Assembly (NCBI GenBank): GCA_936450465.1
Contig: OW388293.1
Coordinates: forward strand, 41,126,982-41,190,981
DNA: 64,000 bases
Direction of reading: 5' to 3'
From: Gibbula magus
Taxonomy: Eukaryota; Mollusca; Gastropoda; Trochida; Trochidae
Part shown: positions 47,690 to 59,253 of the stretch, piece by piece
Position numbering within the stretch: the stretch's first letter is position 1
How the letters are laid out: each line of letters starts with the position of its first letter
The notes under the pieces: generated by a model
Told to the model about the DNA's origin: nothing
The model's database searches: none
The model's input: the letters and a program-made list of their open reading frames with translations, nothing else
Program-made: the position numbers and the translations under genes

Positions 47690-50600
47690 ATTCTACCATA
47701 TTGGGTAATGGTACAGAGTAACAAGGATGTACACACCGTTTTCTATTACACATGATTCTACCATATATGGTAATGGTACAAAGTGACACTGACGCACACA
47801 GCGTTTTATCATACTCATGATTCAACCATTTAAGGTAATGATTCAGAACCACACGGATGTAACCAGCATTTTCTTATACATATGATTCTATCAGACATGT
47901 ATAAAGTAATAATACAGAGCAAAACGGATGTACACAGCATTTTCGTATACTCATGATGTTACCTTAAATGGTAATGGTACAGAGCCACAGGGATAAAACC
48001 TGCATTTTCGTATACTCATGATTCTACCATATGTGGTAATGGTATAAAGTCACAGGGATATACCTAGCATTTTCGTATACTAAATGATTCTACCATATAT
48101 CCTATGGTACAGAGACACAGGGATATACCTAGCATTTTCGTATACTAAATGATTCTACCATATATCCTATGGTACAGAGACACAGGGATATACCCAGCAT
48201 TTTCCTATACTCATGATTCTACCATATATCCTATGGTACAGAGACACAGGGATATACCCAGCATTTTCGTATACTAAATGATTCTACCATATATCCTATG
48301 GAACAGAGACACAGGGATATACCCAGTATTTTCGTATACTCATGATTCTACCATATATCCTATGGTACAGAGACACAGGGATATACCCAGCATTTTCGTA
48401 TACTAAATGATTCTACCATATATCCTATGGTACAGAGACACAGGGATATACCCAGCATTTTCGTATACTAAATGATTCTACCATATATCCTATGGTACAG
48501 AGACACAGGGATATAACAAGCATTTTCGTATACTAAATGATTCTACCATATATCCTATGGAACAGAGACACAGGGATATAACAAGCATTTTCGTATACTC
48601 ATGATTCTACCATATATCCTATGGTACAGAGACACAGGGATATACCCAGCATTTTCGTATACTAAATGATTCTACCATATATCCTATGGTACAGAGACAC
48701 AGGGATATAACAAGCATTTTCGTATACTAAATGATTCTACCATATATCCTATGGAACAGAGACACAGGGATATAACAAGCATTTTCGTATACTCGTGATT
48801 CTACCATATATGGTAATGGTAAGCCACAGGGATATAACCAGTATTTTCGTATACTAAATGATTCTACCATATATCCTATGGTACAGAGACACAGGGATAT
48901 AACAAGCATTTTCGTATACTCATGATTCTACCATATGTGGTAATGGTATAAAGCCACAGGGATATACCCAGCATTTTCGTATACTAAATGATTCTAACAT
49001 ATATCCTACGGTACAGAGACACAGGGATATACCCAGCATTTTCGTATACTAAATGATTCTACCATATATCCTATGGTACAGAGACACAGGGATATACCTA
49101 GCATTTTCGTATACTAAATGATTCTACCATATATCCTATGGTACAGAGACACAGGGATATACCCAGCATTTTCGTATACTAAATGATTCTACCATATATC
49201 CTATGGTACAGAGACACAGGGATATACCCAGCATTTTCGTATACTAAATGATTCTACCATATATCCTATGGTACAGAGACACAGGGATATAACAATCATT
49301 TTCGTATACTCATGTTTCTACTGTATATGGTAATGGTACAGAGACACAGGGATATAACAAGCATTTTCGTATACTCATGATTCTACCATATATGGTAATG
49401 GTAAGCCACAGGGATATAACCAGTATTTTCGTATACTAAATAATTCTACCATATATCCTATGGTACAGAGACACAGGGATATAACAAGCATTTTCGTATA
49501 CTCATGATTCTACCATAGGTGGTAATGGTATAAAGCCACAGGGATGTACCCAGCATTTTCGTATACTAACTGATTCTAACATATATCCTACGGTACAGAG
49601 ACACAGGGATATACCCAGCATTTTCGTATACTAAATGATTCTACCATATATCCTATGGTACAGAGACACAGGGATATACCTAGCATTTTCGTATACTAAA
49701 TGATTCTACCATATATCCTATGGTACAGAGACACAGGGATATACCCAGCATTTTCGTATACTAAATGATTCTACCATATATCCTATGGAACAGAGACACA
49801 GGGATATACCCAGCATTTTTGTATACTAAATGATTCTACCATATATCCTATGGAACAGAGACACAGGGATATACCCAGTATCTTCGTATACTAAATGATT
49901 CTACCATATATATCCTACGGTACAGAGACACAGGGATATACCCAGCATTTTCGTATACTAAATGATTCTACCATATATCCTATGGTACAGAGACACAGGG
50001 ATATAACAAGCATTTTCGTATACTAAATGATTCTACCATATATCCTATGGTACAGAGACACAGGGATATAACAAGCATTTTCGTATACTAAATGATTCTA
50101 CCATATATCCTATGGTACAGAGACACAGGGATATAACAAGCATTTTCGTATACTAAATGATTCTACCATATATCCTATGGTACAGAGACACAGGGATATA
50201 ACAAGCATTTTCGTATACTCATGTTTCTACCATATATGGTAATGGTACAGAGCCACAGGGATATACCCAGCATTTTCGTATACTAAATGATTCTACCATA
50301 TATCCTATGGTACAGAGACACAGGGATATAACAAGCATTTTCGTATACTAAATGATTCTACCATATATGGTAATGGTACAGAGACGCAGGGATATACCCA
50401 GCATTTTCGTATACTAAATGTTTCTACCATATGTGGTAATGGCACAGAGCCACAGGGATATACCCAGCATTTTCGTATACTAAATGATTCTACCATATAT
50501 CCTATGGTACAGAGACACAGGGATATAACAAGCATTTTCGTATACTAAATGATTCTACCATATATCCTATGGTACAGAGACACAGGGATATACCCAGCAT

Positions 50601-51420
50601 TTTCGTATACTAAATGATTCTACCATATATCCTATGGTACAGAGACACAGGGATATAACAATCATTTTCGTATACTCATGTTTCTACTGTATATGGTAAT
50701 GGTACAGAGCCACAGGGATATACCCAGTATTTTCTGATACTCATGATTCTACCATAAAGGGTAATGGTACAGAGCCACAGGGATATACCAAGTATTTTCG
50801 TATACTCATGATTCTACCATATATGGTAATGGTACAGAGCCACAGGGATATACCCAGTATTTTCGTATACTAAATGATTCTACCATATATGGTAATGGTA
50901 CAAAGCCACAGGAATATAACCAGCATTTTCGTATACCTATGATTCAACCATATATGGTAATGGTACAAAGCCACAGGGATATAACCAGCATTTTCGTATA
51001 CTCATGATTCTTCCATATATGGTAGTGGTACAGAACATAGGGATGTACAAATCGTGTTCTTATACTCCTGATTCATCCATATATGGAAATGATACAGAGC
51101 CACACAGATGTATACAGCGTTTCCCAAAACTCATGCATGATTCTACCATATAAGGTAATGGTACAAAGTGACACTGACGCACACAGCGTTTCCTTTTACT
51201 CATAATTGAACCATGCATGGGAATGGTACAGAACCACAGGGATGTAGACAACGTTTTATAATACTCGTCATTCTACCAAATAAGGTAATGGTACACCAAT
51301 GTAAAAAAAAATTATTTACAAATGATTCTACCATATATGGTAATGGTAGAGGGCAGCACTGGTGTACACACCGTTTTCTTATACTCAGGATTCTACCACA
51401 CATTGCAATATTGTTTTCCA
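47690..51420. repeat. 65-bp minisatellite array 2, about 57 units
   Basis: Same unit and period as array 1, but the central part is dominated by a subtype with CATATATCCTATGG and TACTAAATGATTCTACC, and by GAGACACAGGG in place of GAGCCACAGGG. The outermost units match the outer units of array 1 one for one, so the arrays are duplicates whose cores expanded and homogenised separately. Confidence 0.92.
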
Positions 51421-51455
51421 CATTCTACATCGAAATTGAGTAGAATATTAATTTA

Positions 51456-52314
51456 TTATACCCCACTTCCGGTCTCGTTGCCATGGTGTCTTTTGTTACA
51501 ACAGTAGGTGTACTAGCCGATACCGTAGGTGTATTTCTGATATACCTACACTTGTTTGATACACCTACAATTTTAATTCAAATTCTTTAGAGTCAAATTA
51601 CTTTCTAAACACATTTTACACAATAATATCTGTACACGATTTAAGTCGAAGTCAAGATACTCTACAAAAGTTGGCATGTTTCAATCGAAACCTGGGATCG
51701 AACCAGTAACCTCTAACTTTTCTGCCCAGAGGTCTACCCACCCAGCCATGAGGGCATATAAATTAATAACATTTTTCTTGACCAATTGATTAAGGTTTGT
51801 ATACTGCCTGAAATAATATGTGTGGTTTGTGTATTTGTTAATGAATGTCATTGGTAAGTATTTTGGGATGCAAACTGTCTTACACATATTGAATTTAGTT
51901 TGTTTATTCTCAAAACTCAGGTCATGTGACATTTGCCATTAGCTCTGTTGTGAAGCTAGTATATTTCAGCGAGATGCACGGGCGATCGTAATCCGTGCAT
52001 GTTGCGCATGCTTTTTTTGAAGCGCGCTGACAGTTAAGTATGTGAGGGTCTTAACCACTGAGTTTATATTAAAAAAAATCAAAGTTTATAAAAGTTTCAT
52101 ATTTTTGTTATTTTCAGAATAAAAATGTTCTTTGCAAAAGAAACTCGACAGGAGTGGGGTATAAGTCAGATATACCCACTCTTTCCTCGGTGCATTGGCT
52201 GATACACCTATTGTTTTCAAGAATCGTGGAGCCTCCTCGGCTGACGCCTCGGAGGCCCCACGATTCTTTAAATCAATAGGTGTATCAGCCAATGCCCTCG
52301 GAAAAGAGTGGGTA
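51456..52314. mobile_element. Hairpin-ended non-autonomous element in spacer 2
   Basis: Duplicate of 41597-42458 with the same TTATACCCCACT end, SINE head (51690-51755, minus) and terminal nested hairpin (52173-52314). Confidence 0.7.
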
Positions 52315-52676
52315 CATCTAATACATGTATTTGAAAGTTGAGAATGTACGTCTAGGTAATGCAATGCAGATAGGTAATGACATGGGTAACAAGGTCAATT
52401 GTCGTGATTTAAGTAACAAAGCCACGTTTATGACTACACCATCAATATCACCATATCAACAAACTGACTGTGGTAATGGGTTTAGGTGAAAGTTGAGAAC
52501 TAGAACTAGAGAATCCTCTTTTATTATAGAACCGTACTGACTTTCAATGTAACATCGTAACCCATGTTTAACCTAGCTGCATATATACAAGGCATCTACA
52601 ATTGCCGAGGCCCTGACAAGATTCGAAACAAAGACCTCTTGAATGCAGTAACAACTGGTATCCCGATAAATGTAAA

Positions 52677-53512
52677 AATAGAGCCATTGGCTCTGTAGCT
52701 CATCAGGAACTGCATGATTGCATATAGATCTAAGTTCGAAACCTATTGCATGCTTTATAGTCTAAGGCAGTTTATCATAGAAACCAAAGGTCACAAAAAT
52801 GTATGACTATTAGTTAGACAAATAGGCCTTGAGATGTACTAATTGCTAATTCAGATATCACCAACTACGTGATAGGGGGTTCATTAAATTAAATGCAGTT
52901 AAACTGCTGTTAAAGGATGGCTCATACATAGTAATTTATAGGCACAAACATGCACACATTTGACTTCAAAACACAAACGAGTAACATGTTTGAATGTTTC
53001 AAACATTAGTCAGTATCTGTAAAAGTTCAAGGTTCTAGCATTACCAGCTCCTGGAGTGAAATTTAAGGTTTCAGTTTAACACCCTGCCAGGCCCATATTT
53101 GAGAAGGTAAATTTGCCATATCAATAGACTTTAGTCTATATGTTATAAAGATGTTATTCTTTCTGTATCATGTAGTTTTGGAGGAGAAGTCGTTTAAAGA
53201 TTTGAGGGTGGACCCCCTGCCACGCCCATATTTGATGTTATTCTGAAAATTTCAGCTTCGTGTGTCAACTGGTTTCGGAGAAGAAGTCGTTTAAAGGTTT
53301 TGGGGAAACTGCCTGCCACACCCATATTTGAGGGGGTCGGGATAAAATGTACAAAATATGATCCCCTAGATGCAAGGTACCTCCCCACAAAATTTCAGCT
53401 TTTGGGTTGTAGCAGTTATGGAGGAGAAGTCGAAAATGTGAAAAGTAAACGGACGACGGACAACGGCCAATGCCATAAGTCTAAAAGCCATGAGCTAAAA
53501 TTAGTTTGCAAA
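52677..53512 (+). mobile_element. AGCCATTGGCTC repeat family, copy in spacer 2
   Basis: Duplicate of 42831-43674, slightly shortened near its GGACGACG stretch. Confidence 0.65.
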
Positions 53513-53754
53513 TTTCACTATATTCAAATGCAAAAATATCATCAAATGTCCAATTTCGTTTAAAGACTGACATACACAAATCTTTTGAACTAAAAAAAAA
53601 TTTGAAATTGCTTGAATGCAAATGAAAATAAGAAGTCTAAAGCGAGTGCTCATTTTTGCAAGTAGACTATTTTAATCATATTGGGTTTAAAGTGAAATTA
53701 ACTGTCACTGTATTCAAATGAAATAAAACAAGTAGTTGTCACTAAGGTGACATG

Positions 53755-54275
53755 ATCCCCCGCCGCAAATTAATACTTCAAAATTGAAAAATAATGTCAA
53801 GATCAGCAAAATTCACTGGGCCCTGAATTTTCTCTAAAAGAACCACTGGTGTAAGATAATGATGAGAATCCAATAACCAGTTCTTGTGATATTGATGCCC
53901 CTGACAAGCTTAACATGTCGACAAACTCAAAGTTCCGCTGTGACATTGAGGATAATGTCAAGGTCACCAATATCTAATCACCTCTTTGTATTCCCTAAGA
54001 TATGAAGATAATCCAGTGAATGGTTCTTGAGATATCGCGCTGACAAGGGTAAAATGACTCGTTTTGACTTTGAAATGAAGGTCAAGGTCACAAAATTCTG
54101 TAGAAACATTACTCTCCCCATGATGAACCCATATGTAAAATATGAAAATAATCCAGTGAATAGTATTTGAGTTATTCTATTTCGTACGGACGTACGTACG
54201 GACGTACGTACGGACGGACGGAAGCAGGCGAATACTATATATGCCCCGCTTCGCGCTAAATGCGCGGCGGGGGAT
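53755..54275. mobile_element. Non-autonomous element with ATCCCCCGCCGC ends, spacer 2
   Basis: Duplicate of 43925-44431, with the same 12-bp ends and a longer GTACGTACGGACG-type tract near 54185. Confidence 0.7.
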
Positions 54276-54739
54276 AATGATTCATGAGTTTTGAGAATGA
54301 ACACAAAAACACACTTAAAGAATACATTCAAACTGTTTGATAAATTGAACAGAAATATATAAGATGTCTTAAGTGTGTGTACATTTCTGCAAATAACTTA
54401 TTTTGATTATATTAGTTTAAAAGTGAAATTAACTTGCATTCATTACGTAGTTTTGTTTATATCTCAGAATCAACAAAACAAATGTACCTTAATGTTCTCC
54501 ATGTTCATGAATATTGTGCCAAAAATATGAAGTTATCAACAAGATTAATCACGTACATATATTACGAACTTAATTAACATCCCGCGTACCATTACATAAT
54601 CCTATACATGTTACGATTGCTATACATAAACCCCCAATACTGCACACATGTCTACTGTACCTGAGGCGATAATTTGCTTATCTTATCAAATTGATATTAA
54701 ATATTGATTTTTTAATCAGATTTATTAAACGAGACAGTG

Positions 54740-54800
54740 TATAAAAGCACCCTATCCATATGATATGGCACTAGTGTACTTGGTTAGGACTTGGTGTAAG
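54740..54800 (+). promoter_or_regulatory. TATA box and leader exon of PL14-E
   Basis: TATAAAA at 54740-54746; donor AAG|GTACGT, exon end 54800. The 5' UTR intron is 54801-55023 (223 nt). Confidence 0.7.
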
Positions 54801-55034
54801 GTACGTAAACCCACATAAATGTGCTTGTTGTTTATCAAGACATCTCCTGTGTTGGTACAGCACTTAAATGACGTCACGCTAAAAGAATTCTTAAAGCGAG
54901 ATATGTTGTATGAATTACACATGCATAAGTGCTAAATTGAATGAATTACTTGAGACATTTGGCAAATTCTCAATTTGAACAATTTATGCTTTGAACACAT
55001 CTTGAAAACGTTTTATGTTTCAGATTCTCCAATC

Positions 55035-56466
55035 ATGGCTTATTCCCTCATCCTGATTTTGGCTTTAGGTATTTTTCATGCCACAGGTAATTTATTTGAA
55101 ATCTGAATATCCAGGTATTTTATATATAAACACTGCAAAACGACATCTTGTGCAACATTATTTGTATGATTCTAAAGAATTGTTTTGCATCTAACGAGCT
55201 ATTGGCCCTATATGTAAGCATCAAAGTGCTGTATATCACAGCAATTGTTTAAGAAATTAGAAATGAAAAAGTATACATTTATTTTATATATATTCACGTA
55301 AGATTACAAAATATTTACCCAAAAGAGGTCGTAGCCCCACCCCCACCAGGAAATACGACATATTAGTTGCATGATCCTCGTAATAATAGAGATTCGTATC
55401 CCAGTGGTAATATTTGGTAAATCAACAAATGTTTTGATGCAGAGGTGAAGTTTAGCGTAAATATGTTGCGCAAAAGAGATGAACGACCAGTTTTCCCAAT
55501 TCGTTCGCACATATGGAAAACTGGTCGTTCATCTCTGTTGCGCAACATATGTGCGCTAAACTTCATCTGTGGTTGATCTTGCATAGCTACTGACACGTTA
55601 CGACTATACAAATTAGAAATTCGCTGGTTTTGCTGTGACAGGGCCCGAAACATATCAAGTATAAAATACTGAAGTTGTACATCTAAAACGTATCCGTTAA
55701 TATTACAGATGGTGTGAAATTATGGGGCTCCAAGGTCCCAAGACAAAACTTCATTTGGCGAGACCGATGGATAAAGGACGACAGCACGTACAGAGGAAAG
55801 TCAGCTGTAACAGCTGACCCAAGTCCAGATGGAGATAGCCAGCGAGTGATTGGCATTTCTCACAAACAGGGTTCATACGGTTTGACAACTTCCGACAGCG
55901 GTGCTGAGTTCTATGCCACGCCACTAGCATCAAGGAACTGCTTCACTCTTAGTTACATGGTCCGATTTGACGACAACTTCGATTTTGCCTTCGGAGGCAA
56001 ACTTCCTGGTCTTTTCGGAGGAGGAGTCAACTGTACGGCGGGAACAGATCCCGGTAAAGACTGCTTCACCTCCAGGTTCATCTGGAGACCGGAAGGAGTC
56101 GCTGGAGGGGTCGTGTTCACGTCCACAGCTCAACAGTCAAATGCTTTCTGTAATTCTGCCGAGTGCAACGATCTCTGGGGACACCGTCTACAAAGCGATT
56201 TCAGGTTTGAGACTGGAACATGGTACAACTTGATCATGACCGTCAGAGTGAACACTATTGGGGAGGATGATGGGTTAGTGCGACTTGCAATTTCCGGACC
56301 AGGGAAGATCTCCAGGACTGCCCGCATACAGGTCCGAACCTCAGAAATCAAAGTTGATGGTATTTTCGTCTCTAATTTTTTCGGTGGTTCCTCGTCTTGT
56401 TCTGCCAGCCCGCTGGATACAAAGATTCACTTCAAGAAATTTGTTCTCAAAGACGACATGTGTTAG
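55035..56466 (+). CDS. PL14-E: secreted polysaccharide lyase family 14 (alginate-lyase type)
   Basis: Intact sister of the pseudogene PL14-D. Coding exons 55035-55086 (52 nt) and 55709-56466 (758 nt), phase-1 junction, intron 622 nt; 269 residues. The signal peptide begins MAYSLILILALGIFHAT. The domain is nearly identical to PL14-C: candidate catalytic Lys115 in GGKLPGLFGGG, FTSRFIWRPEG, WGHRLQSDFRFETGTWYNL, VDGIFVSNFFGG and a terminal Cys. Scattered differences from PL14-C include RDRW for RGQW and DDNFDF for DENFDF. Promoter, leader exon, splice sites and polyadenylation signal are all present, so it is probably functional. Likely a digestive enzyme (inference from the family in herbivorous molluscs). 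Confidence 0.92.
55443..55568. mobile_element. Hairpin element in the PL14-E intron
   Basis: Same foldback as 45609-45734; arms include GTTGCGCAA and CATCTCTGTTGCGCAAC-type complements. Confidence 0.75.
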
Positions 56467-56516
56467 ATTGAATTGGATTATTGACGTGGTTGTATCTAAT
56501 CATTGTCTAAAGATGA

Positions 56517-56522
56517 AATAAA
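56517..56522 (+). terminator. Polyadenylation signal of PL14-E
   Basis: AATAAA about 50 nt past the stop, as in the other plus-strand copies. Confidence 0.75.
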
Positions 56523-57161
56523 AGTTTTAAAGAAATGTCTGGACATTGTTATAGGTATAACAGATATTTTAGTCTGGTTATTTGAAAAATGTTCAAGAAT
56601 GTTTAAAGGTTAGATGAAATGCCATAATAAGGTCACATTTCAATTTGACAAATGCTCGATTTTAAATTTCTGAAATCGGCCCATAAATTACTAATATACG
56701 GCTTTTTAAAAAACCCGCCTAATTTAGCCCCGGCGGCCAGAATGAAAATCTGCGGGGTTGTGGTCCCTGAAGCGATGACTTCTGTGACGTCACTGGAGTA
56801 ATCTCATTATAGGCGATAGTCATAATTCAACGTAATTTTGCAACATTCTGATTGTTAATTTCACAAACAAATTTTCATTAATTTTCTTTAAAGCGAATGT
56901 TTAGATATCCAACTAAAACCCACAGATGACAATTACATAATTATTGCATAAACATATGTTTTTGACGATTTAACACAACTCATAAATTCTTCTGCGATAG
57001 TGATAATCATATTTAATTAATTAATTAGGCTCAACGGACGCCAGCTGCCTGGCAGGTCACAGACGACCCTCGTCTGTGGTTAATCACAGTCACGTCTCAA
57101 GGATTGTCTTCAAAGCGTTAGCCGTTTGATCTGGGCGAATTAGAGAGAAATTGCCTTCTCT
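56523..57161. other. Intergenic, no gene recognised
   Basis: Similarity to the other PL14 3' flanks stops soon after the polyadenylation signal: there is no 65-bp array here. A short inverted repeat (GGTCACAGACGACC and CGTCTGTGGTTAATCACAG) lies near 57055-57090. Confidence 0.4.
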
Positions 57162-57267
57162 GTGGTAATAATTAAACCACAGGCTTGGGAGAAAATAATA
57201 ATATGGATATGGGTATGATTAAAGACATTCAGCACATCACACATTGACACATCCTCGGTTACCCATG

Positions 57268-57308
<41 letters not shown>
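57162..57308. repeat. Direct repeat ending in (TA)n, copy 1
   Basis: Shared with 57807-57978: CTGTGGTAATAATTAAACC, ATGGATATGGGTATGATTAA, GACATTCAGCACATCACAC, CTCGGTTACCCATGGTTTTA, then (TA)n. Confidence 0.75.
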
Positions 57309-57311
<3 letters not shown>

Positions 57312-57481
57312 GGATGCAGATTCAAATATTTGCCAGTCGGACATTTCATCTTTGACCAAAAAGGAGGACCCCGAAGGAAAACATTTTTTCCGGCAAATAG
57401 ACCGATTTCTGCATCCCTGATATATATATATATATATATATAAAAATAAGATGAGTTGCTTCTCACGTGAAGTAAGGTTAT

Positions 57482-57737
57482 ATATAGAAAAGAGTAAACA
57501 TCAGATGGTTTTGACTGGATCAATCTTCTTTAATACAATACGATGAGCTCATTTCGACCCTTATATCGGTCTTTTACATCAGATGGTTTTGACTGGATCA
57601 ATCTTCTTTAATACAATACGATGAGCTCATTTCGACCCTTATATCGGTCTTTTAAGACCGATATAAGGGTCGAAATGAGCTCATCGTATTGTATTAAAGA
57701 AGATTGATCCAGTCAAAACCATCTGATGTTTACTCTT

Positions 57738-57745
<8 letters not shown>
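57482..57745. repeat. Large near-perfect palindrome with one arm duplicated
   Basis: A block of about 78 bp (ACATCAGATGGTTTTGACTG through TATCGGTCTTTT) occurs twice in direct orientation (57498-57575 and 57576-57652), then once inverted (57653-57735). AGAAAAGAGTAAAC and GTTTACTCTTTTCT extend the outer arms. It is flanked on both sides by (TA)n tracts (57420-57442 and 57743-57802). No coding content. Confidence 0.85.
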
Positions 57746-57806
<61 letters not shown>

Positions 57807-57808
<2 letters not shown>

Positions 57809-57924
57809 TGCCTTATCTGTGGTAATAATTAAACCTCAGGCTTGGGAGGAAATAATAATATGGATATGGGTATGATTAAAGACATTCAGCACATCACACA
57901 TTGACACATCCTCGGTTACCCATG

Positions 57925-57978
<54 letters not shown>
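57807..57978. repeat. Direct repeat ending in (TA)n, copy 2
   Basis: Partner of 57162-57308. Followed near 57981 by an inverted piece, AATCATACCCATATCCATAT, of its own inner sequence, and near 58097 by a further partial copy (CTCGGTTACCCATGGTTTTA). Confidence 0.75.
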
Positions 57979-57984
<6 letters not shown>

Positions 57985-58486
57985 TATAATCATACCCATA
58001 TCCATATTTCCACCCCAGCCTGTGTAATAGACCTCCGAGAGATGTCTATAAATGTTGACGATATGTCATTTTTTTCGTTGAGGTATGTCAATGTCATCCT
58101 CGGTTACCCATGGTTTTATATATGCTCAGTTACTCTTCACTTTATCATCCAAAAATGGTTCCCACAGTAGATACCGCTTGTGTGAGATCAAGCGATATCT
58201 ACAAGCGATATCTACATTGTATATATCGCTACAATCAAATCTTCATAATCCTATTACATCATCAGTTAATGACATCACCAGGCTTTGACATCACTGAGAA
58301 CAATGCTTACAATGCTATGACGTCACAAAGTTGATGACGTAACAATGATATGACGCCATAATGCTGATGACGTAACAATGCTATGACCTCACTGAGATCA
58401 CTGCTGAAGAAGTTAAATGGCAGTTTCTTTTGCTAATAATTGTTGAAGAATGTTTTTGAATGATAATATAAAATCTCACCCTCGTG

Positions 58487-58923
58487 TCTTCTGATATCAA
58501 ATATATCAACACTCGTTGATTGAAGTAAAAATATCCTCGGCAAGCCTCGGATATTTGTAACTTTAATCAACTCGTGTTGATAAATTTGAGGTGAGTTGGG
58601 GTTTAATGCCGCTTTCAAGAGTATTTCACTTATATCGCGGCTGCTAGTATTATGGCAGGGAGAAAGCCCGCAACACCATGTGGCTATGCATTGCGGTGAA
58701 ACCTGCGAGCATCGGCTGGAACTAGCGAACCATGGGTGGAACTGCACTGAAATTCAGTGTAGCATTGCACCAAAACCTGACTGCGTGCAGAACAGTTCTC
58801 TACTGCAGACAAAGTTGCCGTGCCCCTGGCGGGATTCGAACCCCGGACCTCTTGATCCGAAGCCGAACACGCTAACCACTGCGCTATCCCGCCCCCTGAT
58901 ATATTTGATATCAGAAGACACTT
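58487..58923. mobile_element. Foldback element split by a SINE
   Basis: TGTCTTCTGATATCAAATAT at 58487 and ATATTTGATATCAGAAGACA near 58903 are inverted termini. Next to the left one is a hairpin (58505-58583: TATCAACACTCGTTGATT against AATCAACTCGTGTTGATA, with an inner ATATCCTCGG loop hairpin). The SINE at 58590-58893 lies between hairpin and right terminus. Confidence 0.65.
58590..58893 (-). mobile_element. tRNA-derived SINE, minus orientation
   Basis: On the minus strand the head GGCGGGATAGCGCAGTGGTT (box A) to GGGGTTCGAATCCCGCC (box B) spans 58893-58828 and folds well in the D arm. CCCGCC cannot serve both the T stem and the acceptor stem, so it is not a functional tRNA. The body of about 235 bp includes 'gtttaatgccgctttcaag' read on the plus strand. 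It has the general layout of molluscan core-containing SINEs; I do not assign a family name. Confidence 0.7.
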
Positions 58924-58930
58924 GGGTGAG

Positions 58931-59243
58931 ATTCTCTATATATCACCCATGGGAAACCTTATCAGGGGAATCTGTTCTCAAATTACCCGCCCTTGGCCAG
59001 CGTGACGAAGTCAGTAACCAAAGAAAATGCTCAATGGGATAAGACGGAAATGGTCAAGGGAGATAACCGGTGACGGATGGCTAACACAGTGACCTTGCTT
59101 GCTTTGAAACGAAGTGATATGAATTGTCATTGGCTCGCAGGTCCAAGCTGCGTAGAATTTTGATTGGCTCACGCCGGCAAAAGGCGGGGTAATTTGAGTA
59201 CACATTCTCCTTATAAGGTTTCCCATGGGTGATATAATGGAGA
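58931..59243. mobile_element. MITE-like repeat with TATATCACCCATGGG ends
   Basis: TATATCACCCATGGGAAACC followed by TTAT (58939-58962) is the exact inverse of 59213-59236. About 0.3 kb, non-coding. Confidence 0.65.
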
Positions 59244-59253
59244 GTAACGGAGC

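Larger units (their letters stand above)
51430..56470 (+). repeat. Segmental duplication, copy 2 (spacer plus PL14-E)
   Basis: Partner of 41571-46720. Differences are single substitutions and small indels, such as a short deletion near 52371 and a shorter GGACGACG stretch near 53450. Confidence 0.9.

Noticed and set aside
39399..51251. Many 60-125-residue frames with MVESxVYENAGYIPVALYH-type repeats
   Set aside because: Translations of the 65-bp minisatellite; periodic frame breaks and no consistent reading frame.
58828..58893. Functional tRNA on the minus strand
   Set aside because: Box A and box B are good, but the acceptor and T stems would have to share the same CCCGCC. A SINE body is attached.
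58596..59042. 148-residue plus-strand frame
   Set aside because: Runs antisense through the SINE and then the MITE-like repeat. No protein family resemblance.
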